This document shows positions 36,494 to 45,725 of a stretch of DNA of 64,000 nucleotides, in pieces. The DNA is taken from the NCBI GenBank assembly GCA_947492955.1, contig CANLOV010000014.1:1-64000 (forward strand), written 5' to 3'. The position numbers were made by a program, and so were the translations under genes. The notes below the pieces were generated by a model. It worked only from the letters and a program-made list of their open reading frames with translations. It did no database searches and was not told where the DNA came from. How positions within the stretch are numbered: position 1 is the stretch's first letter; every line of letters starts with the position of its first letter. The DNA comes from an uncultured Cellulophaga sp. (lineage in GTDB: Bacteria > Bacteroidota > Bacteroidia > Flavobacteriales > Flavobacteriaceae).

Positions 36494-37141
36494 ATGGGAC
36501 TACTTTCAAAAAAAGACACGAATCTTATATTAGATCCGTTAGCAGATAACAACCCAATAACCATACAAGTATTAGGTATATGTTCGGCATTAGCAATTAC
36601 AGCAGAGCTTAAAGCCTCAATTGTAATGGCAGTATCCGTAATGTTTGTATTAGGTATGGGTAACGTAGTAATATCATTAATGCGTAACATTATTCCTTCT
36701 AAAATTAGAATTATTGTGCAGCTAATTGTAGTTGCAACTTTAGTAATTATAGTGGATCAAGTGTTAAAAGCATTTGCATATGAGTTAAGTAAAACATTAT
36801 CGGTATTCGTAGGTTTAATTATTACGAACTGTATTATCATGGGACGTTTTGAGGCTTTTGCATTAGCAAACAAGCCTTGGAGATCTTTCTTAGATGGTAT
36901 TGGTAACTCTTTAGGATATGGTATTATCTTAGTAATTATTGGGTTCTTTAGAGAGCTTTTAGGTTCGGGTACTTTGTTTGGTTATAAAGTATTGGGAGAC
37001 CCTGTAAATAAAACAGGATTATACGCAACTGGGTATGAGAATAATGGTTTTATGATTATTCCACCAGCAGCCTTAATCGTAGTAGGTATTATAATTTGGG
37101 TACAACGTTCTCGTAACCCTGCATTAGTAGAAGAAAACTAA
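36494..37141 (+). CDS. nqrD: Na+-translocating NADH:quinone reductase subunit D
   Basis: Integral membrane subunit (215 residues, about six helices) that with NqrE forms the inverted-repeat pair around the membrane iron site. Conserved pieces are Q-V-L-G-I-C-S-A-L-A near 24-33 and I-T-N-C-I-I-M-G-R near 109-117; the cysteines in these half-helices (Cys29 and Cys112) are the expected iron ligands. nqrE follows after 24 bp. Confidence 0.97.
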   Translation: MGLLSKKDTNLILDPLADNNPITIQVLGICSALAITAELKASIVMAVSVMFVLGMGNVVISLMRNIIPSKIRIIVQLIVVATLVIIVDQVLKAFAYELSKTLSVFVGLIITNCIIMGRFEAFALANKPWRSFLDGIGNSLGYGIILVIIGFFRELLGSGTLFGYKVLGDPVNKTGLYATGYENNGFMIIPPAALIVVGIIIWVQRSRNPALVEEN

Positions 37142-37165
37142 TTAATAAAAAAATAATAAACAGAG

Positions 37166-37900
37166 ATGTTAGAACATATAGAATTATTTTTTAAATCAAT
37201 TTTTATAGACAACATGGTTTTTGCTGTCTTCTTAGGAATGTGCTCTTATTTAGCAGTTTCTAAAAAAGTAGCAACAGCAGTTGGTTTAGGTGCAGCTGTA
37301 ATATTTGTACTAGCTGTTACAGTACCATTAAACTGGTTGTTAGATCAGTATTTGCTTAGAGATGGTGCATTAGCTTGGTTAGGACCAGAATATGCGGATT
37401 ATAACCTTAGTTTTTTATCATTTATACTTTTTATTGCTACCATAGCAACAATGGTACAATTGGTAGAGATTGTGGTAGAGAAGTTCTCTCCATCACTATA
37501 CAACTCATTAGGTATATTTTTACCATTAATTGCTGTAAACTGTGCTATTTTAGGAGGCTCATTATTTATGCAATCTAGAGATATTCAAACTTTAGGTTTG
37601 GCATTTAATTATGGAGTTAGCTCTGGTATAGGATGGTTTTTAGCCATATTAGCTATAGCAGCTATTCGCGAAAAAATTAGATATTCTAATGTGCCAGCAC
37701 CATTAAGAGGTTTGGGAATTACTTTTATCATTACGGGTTTAATGGGAATTGGTTTCCAGAGTTTTGGTGGAATGTTAACAGGTGGTGATGAAGCTCCTGA
37801 AGCAGTAGAAAAGAATACTGCTGAAAAAGTTGAAGAAAAGAAAATTAACGAAGAAGTTGATGAAAATGCAATTTCTTATACTAATGCTATAAACGAGTAA
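37166..37900 (+). CDS. nqrE: Na+-translocating NADH:quinone reductase subunit E, with C-terminal extension
   Basis: Membrane partner of NqrD. The core has the usual six helices, with L-G-M-C-S-Y-L-A (Cys26) and A-V-N-C-A-I-L-G-G (Cys120 region) as the other iron-ligand loops. At 244 residues it is longer than the roughly 200-residue enterobacterial and Vibrio forms. From about residue 205 a charged, Glu/Lys-rich tail is added, predicted to be soluble and perhaps disordered. nqrF starts 2 bp after its stop. Confidence 0.96.
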   Translation: MLEHIELFFKSIFIDNMVFAVFLGMCSYLAVSKKVATAVGLGAAVIFVLAVTVPLNWLLDQYLLRDGALAWLGPEYADYNLSFLSFILFIATIATMVQLVEIVVEKFSPSLYNSLGIFLPLIAVNCAILGGSLFMQSRDIQTLGLAFNYGVSSGIGWFLAILAIAAIREKIRYSNVPAPLRGLGITFIITGLMGIGFQSFGGMLTGGDEAPEAVEKNTAEKVEEKKINEEVDENAISYTNAINE

Positions 37901-37902
37901 GA

Positions 37903-39210
37903 ATGATTTTAGCTACAAGTACTCTAGGAACAATAACAATAACAGTAATAGCATTTATGATATTATTGTTAATATTGGTGGCACTTTTACTTTTTACAAA
38001 AGAAAAGTTATCGCCATCAGGGCCTGTAACCATAACAATTAATGGAGAAAAGAAAATAGAAGTAGCCTCTGGTAGCTCTTTACTTTCTACATTAGGAAAT
38101 CAAAAAGTATTTTTACCATCTGCATGTGGTGGTGGTGGTACTTGTATCCAATGTGAGTGTCACGTTTTATCTGGTGGTGGAGAAGCTTTACCAACAGAAA
38201 CACCTCACTTCTCTAAAAAAGAATTAAACCATGGTGCACGTTTAGCTTGCCAAGTTAAAGTAAAGCAAGACATGGAAATTACAATTCCAGAAGAAGTTTT
38301 TGGAATTAAAAAATGGGCAGGAAAAGTAGTTCGTAACTATAACGTTGCTTCTTTTATTAAAGAATTTGTTGTTGAGATTCCTGAAGATATGGGATACAAA
38401 GCAGGAGGGTATATTCAAATTGAAATTCCTGAATGTGAAATTAAGTATGCTGATATAGATATTACAGCACACCCAGAAGAACATGAAACTCCAGATAAGT
38501 TTAAGGCAGAATGGGATAAGTTTAATCTTTGGCCTTTAACAATGAAAAATACAGAGTTGGTAGAAAGAGCTTACTCTATGGCTTCTTTCCCAGCAGAGGG
38601 TAGAGAAATTATGTTAAATGTACGTATTGCTACGCCACCATGGGATAGAGCTAAAAATGGATGGATGGATGTTAACCCAGGAGTTGCATCATCTTATATC
38701 TTTAGTTTAAAACCAGGAGACGATGTGGTAATATCTGGACCTTATGGAGAATTCTTCATTAACGAGTCAGATTCAGAAATGTTATACGTAGGTGGTGGTG
38801 CAGGTATGGCACCAATGCGTTCGCACTTATATCACTTATTTAAAACATTACAAACAGACAGAAAAGTTACGTACTGGTACGGTGGACGTTCTAAAAGAGA
38901 ATTATTCTACTTAGATCATTTCTATGAGTTAGAGAAGAACTTCCCTAATTTTAAGTTCTACCTAGCATTATCTGAACCAATGGAAGAAGATAATTGGAAA
39001 GTAAAAGAAGATATAGATGCACCAGGAGACGGTTTCGTAGGATTTATACATAATTGTGTTATTGATAATTATTTAAGTAAGCACGATTCTCCGGAAGATA
39101 TAGAATTATATTTTTGTGGACCTCCATTAATGAACAAAGCAGTACAAAAAATGGGAGAGGATTTTGGTATTCCAGATGAGCATATCCGTTTTGATGACTT
39201 TGGAGGATAG
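37903..39210 (+). CDS. nqrF: Na+-translocating NADH:quinone reductase subunit F
   Basis: The NADH-oxidising entry subunit. An N-terminal helix (about 8-31) anchors a ferredoxin domain with the [2Fe-2S] ligands Cys75, Cys81, Cys84 and Cys116, followed by an FAD domain (R-A-Y-S-M-A-S near 225-231) and an NADH-binding domain (Y-V-G-G-G-A-G-M-A-P near 288-297, and the C-G-P-P-L-M-N block near 408-414). The D-D-F-G-G end is typical. Length 435 is slightly longer than usual. Last gene of the operon, followed by a very long hairpin. Confidence 0.97.
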   Translation: MILATSTLGTITITVIAFMILLLILVALLLFTKEKLSPSGPVTITINGEKKIEVASGSSLLSTLGNQKVFLPSACGGGGTCIQCECHVLSGGGEALPTETPHFSKKELNHGARLACQVKVKQDMEITIPEEVFGIKKWAGKVVRNYNVASFIKEFVVEIPEDMGYKAGGYIQIEIPECEIKYADIDITAHPEEHETPDKFKAEWDKFNLWPLTMKNTELVERAYSMASFPAEGREIMLNVRIATPPWDRAKNGWMDVNPGVASSYIFSLKPGDDVVISGPYGEFFINESDSEMLYVGGGAGMAPMRSHLYHLFKTLQTDRKVTYWYGGRSKRELFYLDHFYELEKNFPNFKFYLALSEPMEEDNWKVKEDIDAPGDGFVGFIHNCVIDNYLSKHDSPEDIELYFCGPPLMNKAVQKMGEDFGIPDEHIRFDDFGG

Positions 39211-39244
39211 AAAACAATACTATTTCTGTAAAGACAGAAATCTA

Positions 39245-39291
39245 AATAAACGTAAAAACCCAACATTTAATGTTGGGTTTTTACGTTTATT
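39245..39291. terminator. Long perfect hairpin terminator after nqrF
   Basis: The arms AATAAACGTAAAAACCCAAC and GTTGGGTTTTTACGTTTATT match over 20 bp, and a further CATT/AATG pairing leaves a minimal loop. It lies between the convergent nqrF and the 152-residue hypothetical gene and should stop transcription in both directions. Confidence 0.9.
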
Positions 39292-39303
39292 AAATCTATT
39301 ATT

Positions 39304-39762
39304 TTAGATAGAGAATTCTACCGGCTGTTTCTTTTCCTCATTTTTATATTCAAACAGCTTGGTGTAGTCCATTACATTTGAGATATGGTCTAATTTACAC
39401 AGTAAAGAAACTACAGCTGATAATCCATTAAAAAGAACTTCTTTATCAGTAGGGTTATTAGGTTTTTTGTGCTTGTGATGTAATGGTAATTTAAAACCAC
39501 AGGCCTTTAAAAAAGTAGCTTCAATTTTTAATAGTTCCAAAGGGGTATATCCATTAAATTTTCTGCCTAATGTTTGGTGTACTGTGCCAACATAGTTAAG
39601 GGTTAAACTTCCATGCGCATCCGACAGGTTTTTCCATGCATCCGTATGATCTAAAATGTTGCCTACAGCACATTGTTTACAACACTCAGGATTTAATGTG
39701 TTGTTATGAAAAGCAATATATAATTTTTTTAAAGCAGCTTCTAAACGAGGTGTTGTTTTCAT
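39304..39762 (-). CDS. Conserved hypothetical protein (152 aa) with C-C-x2-C motif, beside nqr
   Basis: A cytosolic, mostly helical protein with no signal or membrane segment. Residues 27-31 form P-E-C-C-K-Q-C (Cys27, 28, 31), a possible metal or Fe-S contact, with histidines near 19, 39, 50 and 62 (G-T-V-H-Q-T-L-G-R). From memory, homologues of this family are sometimes labelled NqrF in databases, but it has neither the ferredoxin nor the FAD/NADH domain, so that name would be wrong. It faces nqrF tail to tail. Function unknown; its place next to nqr and apbE makes a role in assembling the pump worth testing. Confidence 0.75.
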   Translation of the reverse strand: MKTTPRLEAALKKLYIAFHNNTLNPECCKQCAVGNILDHTDAWKNLSDAHGSLTLNYVGTVHQTLGRKFNGYTPLELLKIEATFLKACGFKLPLHHKHKKPNNPTDKEVLFNGLSAVVSLLCKLDHISNVMDYTKLFEYKNEEKKQPVEFSI

Positions 39763-39865
39763 AATCTACATTTTAAACATTAAAATACTAAAAAAACAAT
39801 TACATAAAAAATAGTGCCATTAAAAATGAATAAGAAAGACTCCGTTACTACTCATTCTATTGTAT

Positions 39866-39873
39866 TATTTTTG
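39866..39873 (+). promoter_or_regulatory. Promoter -7 box (TATTTTTG) almost touching the start codon
   Basis: TATTTTTG fits TAnnTTTG and ends only 4 bases before the ATG at 39878. Transcription would start at or just upstream of the start codon, giving a leaderless or near-leaderless message. Confidence 0.5.
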
Positions 39874-39877
39874 CAGC

Positions 39878-40240
39878 ATGAGTAAAGCACTTACAGCGCA
39901 AGAATTACATAATTTAGCTATGAATATTGTTGGCAAGCAATTAGAAGAAAATGGCTTTGAGTTTATGGGAATTAATAGTGAGCTTAAAAAGAATCCACAG
40001 TATGTTTGCTTAAAAGATAAAAAGCTTCATTTTATTGTGGTAAAAGCGATTGTATATCCTAACGACCCAAAAGATTTTGATGGTTTAGCTTTAGAAAAAA
40101 TGAGAGACCATGCAATAAAGTTTGAAGCCGATACTTTTTATGCTGGTGTTGGTTTGGTAAATGCAGAAGATTATAACTTACCAGTATATTTAAATGAGCC
40201 CTATATTGTGGATTATGATGGACTTATAAAAATAGATTAA
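39878..40240 (+). CDS. Conserved hypothetical protein (120 aa) preceding apbE
   Basis: Small soluble protein. I use the ATG at 39878 (M-S-K-A-L-T start), because the longer frame from 39860 would read through the promoter box. The sequence is mixed alpha/beta: an N-terminal helix (about 5-25), then a strand-rich region with L-H-F-I-V-V-K-A near 50-57 and a negatively charged C-terminus. No catalytic motif is seen. apbE starts 1 bp after the stop, so they are co-transcribed, and a part in flavin or Nqr maturation is plausible. From memory, homologues can carry a misleading NqrF label. Confidence 0.75.
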   Translation: MSKALTAQELHNLAMNIVGKQLEENGFEFMGINSELKKNPQYVCLKDKKLHFIVVKAIVYPNDPKDFDGLALEKMRDHAIKFEADTFYAGVGLVNAEDYNLPVYLNEPYIVDYDGLIKID

Positions 40241-40241
40241 G

Positions 40242-41249
40242 ATGAAAAAAATAACAGTTGTATTATTTTTAATGGGTATTGTTTCTTGTAAAACAGAGGC
40301 GCCAAAAATATATAAAAATACAAGTAGTGGTCCTGCTTTAGGAACATCGTATAATATTATTTATTTAGCCAATAAAGAGTTAGATTTTAAAAAAGAAATA
40401 GATTCCGTATTTACAGTGGTAAACAAATCTATGTCTACGTATATGCCAAGTTCAGATATATCTAAAATAAATAAAGGAGATACTACTGTTGTAGTAGATG
40501 TTATGTTTAAAGATGTTTTTAAGTTATCTAATGAGGTTTATACGGCTACAAACGGTTATTTTGATCCTACTGTAGGTGCATTGGCTAACGCTTGGGGGTT
40601 TGGGCCAGGAAAACAAGTGAAATTAGATAGTGCCATGGTAGATAGTATTTTGCAGTATGTTGGTTTTTCTAAAGTAAGTATAACCAATGCTAATACGGTT
40701 AAAAAATTATATCCTAATATTTATTTTGATTTTAATGCTGTAGCCAAAGGGTATACATTAGATTGTTTAGCAAAATTTTTAGATAAAAAGAATATTGATA
40801 ATTATTTAATAGAATTAGGGGGAGAAATTGTAGCGAAAGGGCAAAATACAATAAAGCAAAAGCCTTGGTTGGTAGGAGTAGACGATCCAGAAGGAGAAAA
40901 TAGAAGTAGCCCCAAGGTATTATTAAATATAAAAGATAAGGCTTTGGCATCTTCTGGTAATTATAGAAAATTTAGAATAGATGAAGTAACGGGAGAAAAG
41001 TATGTACATACTATAAACCCTAAAACAGGTTACACCAAAAATTCTTCTATTTTAGGAACAACAGTTATTGCCAATACATGTGCTACTGCAGATGCTTATG
41101 CAACCAGTTTTATGGCCATGGATTTACCAGAGTCCAAGCAATTGCTATCTAAGAATAATGAATTAGAGGCTTTTATTATATATGTAGATGAAAAAGGAAA
41201 AACCCAACAGTTTATGACCGATGGGTTTAAAAAAATGGTTGTTAAATAG
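40242..41249 (+). CDS. apbE: FAD:protein FMN transferase (ApbE), lipoprotein
   Basis: Transfers FMN from FAD to threonine of D-x-x-(S/A)-G-x-T motifs, as found here in NqrB and NqrC. The 335-residue protein has a lipoprotein signal ending G-I-V-S-C (Cys16), placing it on the periplasmic side. Family blocks include G-P-A-L-G-T-S-Y near 30-37, D-F-N-A-V-A-K-G-Y near 164-172, E-L-G-G-E near 189-193, and H-T-I-N-P-K-T-G near 256-263. It lies 1 kb beyond nqrF. Confidence 0.95.
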   Translation: MKKITVVLFLMGIVSCKTEAPKIYKNTSSGPALGTSYNIIYLANKELDFKKEIDSVFTVVNKSMSTYMPSSDISKINKGDTTVVVDVMFKDVFKLSNEVYTATNGYFDPTVGALANAWGFGPGKQVKLDSAMVDSILQYVGFSKVSITNANTVKKLYPNIYFDFNAVAKGYTLDCLAKFLDKKNIDNYLIELGGEIVAKGQNTIKQKPWLVGVDDPEGENRSSPKVLLNIKDKALASSGNYRKFRIDEVTGEKYVHTINPKTGYTKNSSILGTTVIANTCATADAYATSFMAMDLPESKQLLSKNNELEAFIIYVDEKGKTQQFMTDGFKKMVVK

Positions 41250-41263
41250 GGGGGTAAAACATA

Positions 41264-44200
41264 TCATTGAAAAAGGATTTTTCCTTTTTTACTATCTTCT
41301 TTATTTAAAACTAATTTGTAGATATATACACCAGATGGATTATTTTTTCTATCAATAGTAATTTCATTTAATCCAGAACTTATATCTCCTTTTTTGTTAA
41401 TAATTACTTTTCCATTTAAATTATATACGTAAAACTCGTATGTATTAGATTTTGTATTATTAAATCTAATAGTAGCTTTAGTTTTAACTGGATTAGGGTA
41501 AATACCAACAGCTTTTTCCGTTTCGGTAATTATGGGTGCTGTAACTTCTGGTAGTAGGTTTGTAAAACTTAAACGATTAAATTCCAAAGAAATTGTTTTA
41601 TTTTCTTCTTTATTGTTATGAAGAATAAAAACAATCATAAATATATTTTTTAATTGATTCTTTTCTTCAGTAATAGTATTAAAATCAATATAGTTTTCTT
41701 GTTTTTTATCAGATAATATAATGTGTGCTCTAACTTGCTCTTCCCATGCAGTAATAGTATTATCTACGAAAACTATTTCTACTTCTTGTCCTTGAAGTCC
41801 TTTAGATTCTAATCTAAACGCTTTGTAGTTAGAAATGTCTGTGCCTTCAAAATTTGATTTTAGAGAACGGTAGATTGCAATTTTATTTTTTAGTGTGCCT
41901 TTTAATTGTATGCTTCTTTCTATGTATAAGTCTTCAGGATTTTCGCTTTGTACATCTTTGTAAATATCAAAAGAAGTAATTTTTTCTACGGCCTCATCAA
42001 CATCTAAGCCCCAAACACCATCAGCAAAATAAATAGTATCAGATATCGTAGTGTCAGATTCGTTAAGCGTAATACCCATAGCATAAACGCCATCTGTATC
42101 TAAAATAAGTGTTTCTTCTTTTGCACCAGATAATCTATAGTTGTTATTAAACAGTGTAGTGTTATCTGTTTCTGTACTTAAATAGTTTCCTTTTATTTGT
42201 ACTTCTTTAGCTCCCGATAAATTAATTAGATTTAATTTTAGTTTATGGTTGCTATAGCTAGCGTTTTTAACAAAAACTTTAGGTAGTTCTGTAACTTTAA
42301 ATGCTACAGTTGTTTTAGAGGTGCGTACAATATTTTCTATAATTTTTTCTACTACGGCTTTTAAATTCGCGGTATTATCTGCCCATATTTGAAAGTTGTA
42401 GTATTTTGAATTACGTGTGTAATCAGATAAATTCCAGTGGCTTTCTATCTGTACTGTATTAGTTTCATCTTCGTAAAAAGAGAAACTACAACTATATTCA
42501 ATAGTACCGTCTTTGTTTTCTTGTTTGGTTACTATTAGTTTTTGTGTTTTGTACATGGTTACATGCCACATGTTTACTATAGAAGTGCCAATAACACGGT
42601 CGCAGATTACTTTGGTATGCTCGTATACACCATCGTTAGATTTTGTAGATAAAATAGAACCTCTACGCGCGTTTTTGTTAAAGTAATCTACGGCTAAAGT
42701 TTCTGTAGCGTTAGTAATATCTATTAAATCGTTTGGAGTGCTTAAAAACGCCTCTGTATTAGGTATAGCATCTTGAGGTACAAGATTTACTAAGTCGTAT
42801 TTTACTTTAGCGTTGGTTTTGTAACTTCTCTTGTAGGTTTTAAAGTTTCTGCTAGTAGTATTAATTTTTAAGTTTGTTTTATTGTTTTTTGTTCTATTGT
42901 AATTTCTTTTTGCAATTTTTTCTGCTAATCTAGAATTACTTTCTAAGCCACCATCGTTACCACCAGATGTTGTAGTGTAAGTACAGTGGTTGTTTTCCGC
43001 TGCGCAAGAAGGGTCGTCGCAATCTATTAAACCATTGCCATTATCGTCTACACCATTATCACAAATTTCTGGAATAGCTATACTGTATACATAATCTTCT
43101 ATTTCTCCTAAAGAAGTGGTTTTTCCGGTAATATTAGTATCGTTAAGTATGTCTTCTGATATAATAGCTCTTAGGTTTACGTTCCCGTGCATAAAATTAG
43201 TGGGTACACTTATCTTTTCTGCTACAGTTTTTGCACCATTAATTGCAGTGTGTTTATTTATGATAGTATCAAAAATACCGTCATTGTCCCAATCTAAGCC
43301 TATAAGATAGTAGGCTGTGGCACTAAAATTAGAATTTAAGCCCATAGTTACCGTAATTTCGCCATTGGTAACCACGTTTGTAACACGAACACCATCATCT
43401 AAATCTCCATTTGCTAATGCATTTGCTGGGTTATTTATATCGTAGGTAGATGTACTTCCTAGCCAAACTAGATTGTTTTCCGGAATATTATCGGAGCCTA
43501 TATCTTGCTGATAGGTTAAAATTTTAGCCTCGGGTATATTGCTGTTGTCTCCATACTCATAACCATAGATAGCTGGGATAGTAGTTGGGCAAGAGAAACC
43601 ATCGTTTTTAGATAGTCCATCTATAGAGAATGAAACTACTCTGGCATCTAACGTGTTTACATCTATTCTAATTATTTTTCCTGTACTATTGTTTGATGCG
43701 TATAGAAAACCATCGGAACCTGTCCATTGTGCTCCATAGCCTGTTGTAGGTATATTTGCTCCTGTAATATTACCTAGGGTAGATTTTGTATTTGTGGTAG
43801 TGTCATATTTATATAATTTACCACCACTAGCAGAATAAAAGTTACCGTCTTTATTAAAGGCAATATCCCAACCTATTAAACCTTGATTTTTGTGTCTTGC
43901 TATTATTGAAATTGTGTTTAGATCTATAATTACCATATCGTTGCCATCTACGCCATACCATTTTCCTGTATTATCGATATCTCCTCGGTATACTTTTTTG
44001 TTAAAATTGATGCCTTTGTAAATTACAGTACCATCTGCATCTAACTGAATAAATTTATTATCACTGGCACCATAAACTAAGCCTGTACGTACATCGAATC
44101 CTAAACCATTTGCATAGTCAGATGCCACAGCAATAGGGTCATAATCTCCTGTAGCTGGGTTTAATTTGCCATACATGTTGGGCGTATTTTTTCCTTTTTT

Positions 44201-45535
44201 CTTGTAAACCTGATAAAATGCAGGTTCGCACTCATAAGCTTTTGGGGTATAATTGCTATTTACCTCAATTGTGGTTTGTAGGTTGTTCTCTAGCAATAAA
44301 TTATCCGATAGTGTAAAATTATTCGTGTATTCTCCTGCTACTACAGTTGGGTCTATAAATACATCATAGGCAATACGAACAGTTTCGTTCTCTTCTAATG
44401 TTATATTGCCCCATACAATATTATTTTCATCATTTTCTATAGGCTGCAGTTTAAAGTCTGAAAACCCTTTAGCATCAAAATCAATAGTGTCTTGTATAAA
44501 TCTAAATCCGTTCGGAAGTGTTTCTGTGGCTGTAAATGTTTGTTTTTTACCAGTAACATTGGTTAAAAATACTTGGTAGGTAACAATAGCATTATGTACT
44601 CCTTTTTTAGAAGAAACAATGTTGCCTGTTATTTTACAGTTACTACTTTCGGAACAGTCAGGATCGTCACAATCTGTTAATCCGTCATTGTCATCATCTA
44701 TACCATTGTTGCATATTTCTGGGAAAGATGGCGCAGTTGCCGATGAGCATCCGATACCATCGTTACTACCGTTAGGCTCAGAAGTAGATATAAAAGAAAA
44801 AGAGTTTATAGTACCATTAGCGCTAAAAGAGGCTCTGTATATGTTTCCTGTTTTATTATTAAAGAAATACACGTTACCATCGCTATCTGCCCATACAGCA
44901 CCATAACTTCCGCTATCTGCTACGTTGTAATAATTGCCAATTACTTTTACTGTTTTGTTAATAGGGTCAAACTCATTTATATAACCACTATTCATCCCAT
45001 AAAACTTACCAGTAAGTATATTGTACGATATATCTGCGCAATTAGCAGGTGTTCCAACGCCAGGTAATACGGTAGCAGTAGCTTTTATTGCTGTTATTGA
45101 GTTTGTGTTACTAACATCAATTGTATTCATTATAAATGAACTTCCACTTTTTTTAAAGGAATACCAGTTTCCATTAGTATCAAAATCCCCGGAATAACTT
45201 AATGCAGAAAAGTTACTAATTGCTCCTAGATTAGTGCCTTCTCCTGTATTATTTACTTTAATTAAATTATTGCCGGAGATACCATAGATATAACCATCTT
45301 CTTTATTTAACCCTGCGCCATTATAACTAAAACTAGAGGAGCCTATTAATTCGTAGGTACCTTTCACGGGGTCTAGTTTTTTTAATTCTTTTCCGTTAAC
45401 CACTTGGTAGAGGTCACTAGTGCATAAGAAATTATCTTGAGCTTTTAGTTGGTATATAGCAATACATAACATAAATAGGATTGATGTATATATTGATGTT
45501 CTATTGATGCCATTGTATTGTAAAACTCTTTCCAT
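41264..45535 (-). CDS. Giant secreted T9SS protein with propeller, MopE-like and GEVED modules
   Basis: 1423 residues, exported. Signal peptide about 1-33. Two propeller-like regions (about 40-260 and 435-660) repeat L-x-x-x-T-G-x-Y-x-x-I and G-L-x-Y-G-x-S-x-N patterns. Two MopE-like acidic Cys repeats, N-G-I-D-D-D-N-D-G-L-T-D-C near 275-287 and N-G-V-D-D-N-G-N-G-L-I-D-C near 826-838, probably bind calcium. A DUF11-like beta domain lies near 300-425 and a GEVED domain near 660-815. A Lys/Asn-rich linker (about 870-925) leads to beta-rich domains (930-1325) and a type A sorting tail (about 1340-1423) beginning I-Y-P-N-P-V. No enzymatic motif is seen; a surface adhesin or matrix protein is likely. 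Confidence 0.82.
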   Translation of the reverse strand: MERVLQYNGINRTSIYTSILFMLCIAIYQLKAQDNFLCTSDLYQVVNGKELKKLDPVKGTYELIGSSSFSYNGAGLNKEDGYIYGISGNNLIKVNNTGEGTNLGAISNFSALSYSGDFDTNGNWYSFKKSGSSFIMNTIDVSNTNSITAIKATATVLPGVGTPANCADISYNILTGKFYGMNSGYINEFDPINKTVKVIGNYYNVADSGSYGAVWADSDGNVYFFNNKTGNIYRASFSANGTINSFSFISTSEPNGSNDGIGCSSATAPSFPEICNNGIDDDNDGLTDCDDPDCSESSNCKITGNIVSSKKGVHNAIVTYQVFLTNVTGKKQTFTATETLPNGFRFIQDTIDFDAKGFSDFKLQPIENDENNIVWGNITLEENETVRIAYDVFIDPTVVAGEYTNNFTLSDNLLLENNLQTTIEVNSNYTPKAYECEPAFYQVYKKKGKNTPNMYGKLNPATGDYDPIAVASDYANGLGFDVRTGLVYGASDNKFIQLDADGTVIYKGINFNKKVYRGDIDNTGKWYGVDGNDMVIIDLNTISIIARHKNQGLIGWDIAFNKDGNFYSASGGKLYKYDTTTNTKSTLGNITGANIPTTGYGAQWTGSDGFLYASNNSTGKIIRIDVNTLDARVVSFSIDGLSKNDGFSCPTTIPAIYGYEYGDNSNIPEAKILTYQQDIGSDNIPENNLVWLGSTSTYDINNPANALANGDLDDGVRVTNVVTNGEITVTMGLNSNFSATAYYLIGLDWDNDGIFDTIINKHTAINGAKTVAEKISVPTNFMHGNVNLRAIISEDILNDTNITGKTTSLGEIEDYVYSIAIPEICDNGVDDNGNGLIDCDDPSCAAENNHCTYTTTSGGNDGGLESNSRLAEKIAKRNYNRTKNNKTNLKINTTSRNFKTYKRSYKTNAKVKYDLVNLVPQDAIPNTEAFLSTPNDLIDITNATETLAVDYFNKNARRGSILSTKSNDGVYEHTKVICDRVIGTSIVNMWHVTMYKTQKLIVTKQENKDGTIEYSCSFSFYEDETNTVQIESHWNLSDYTRNSKYYNFQIWADNTANLKAVVEKIIENIVRTSKTTVAFKVTELPKVFVKNASYSNHKLKLNLINLSGAKEVQIKGNYLSTETDNTTLFNNNYRLSGAKEETLILDTDGVYAMGITLNESDTTISDTIYFADGVWGLDVDEAVEKITSFDIYKDVQSENPEDLYIERSIQLKGTLKNKIAIYRSLKSNFEGTDISNYKAFRLESKGLQGQEVEIVFVDNTITAWEEQVRAHIILSDKKQENYIDFNTITEEKNQLKNIFMIVFILHNNKEENKTISLEFNRLSFTNLLPEVTAPIITETEKAVGIYPNPVKTKATIRFNNTKSNTYEFYVYNLNGKVIINKKGDISSGLNEITIDRKNNPSGVYIYKLVLNKEDSKKGKILFQ

Positions 45536-45670
45536 GTTATTTTTGATTTGGGGTGCTTATAAAGCTCAAAAATAGGGATGAAGTTTAGGTATAATAGCCC
45601 TAATTGGTTGGCTGTTATCTCTTCTGTAGATAAATGGTTAAAGAAGTATAGATAAATGGTTTTATAAAAA

Positions 45671-45700
45671 AAGCCTGATAATAGATGAATTATCAGGCTT
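45671..45700 (-). terminator. Intrinsic terminator downstream of the DUF2490 gene
   Basis: AAGCCTGATAAT pairs with ATTATCAGGCTT over a 6-base loop; on the minus strand it runs into a T-rich tract. It lies just after the stop of the gene at 45726. Confidence 0.85.
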
Positions 45701-45725
45701 AACTTTTTGGGTAGAAATAGGTGAG

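Noticed and set aside
39304-40240. Naming the two small proteins near nqr as NqrF
   Set aside because: Neither has a ferredoxin, FAD or NADH domain; the true nqrF is at 37903-39210.
43116-44906. Long opposite-strand frames inside the 1423-residue gene (e.g. 43116-43310, 44619-44906)
   Set aside because: They lie fully inside a well-supported gene and encode no recognisable domain; they look like shadow frames.
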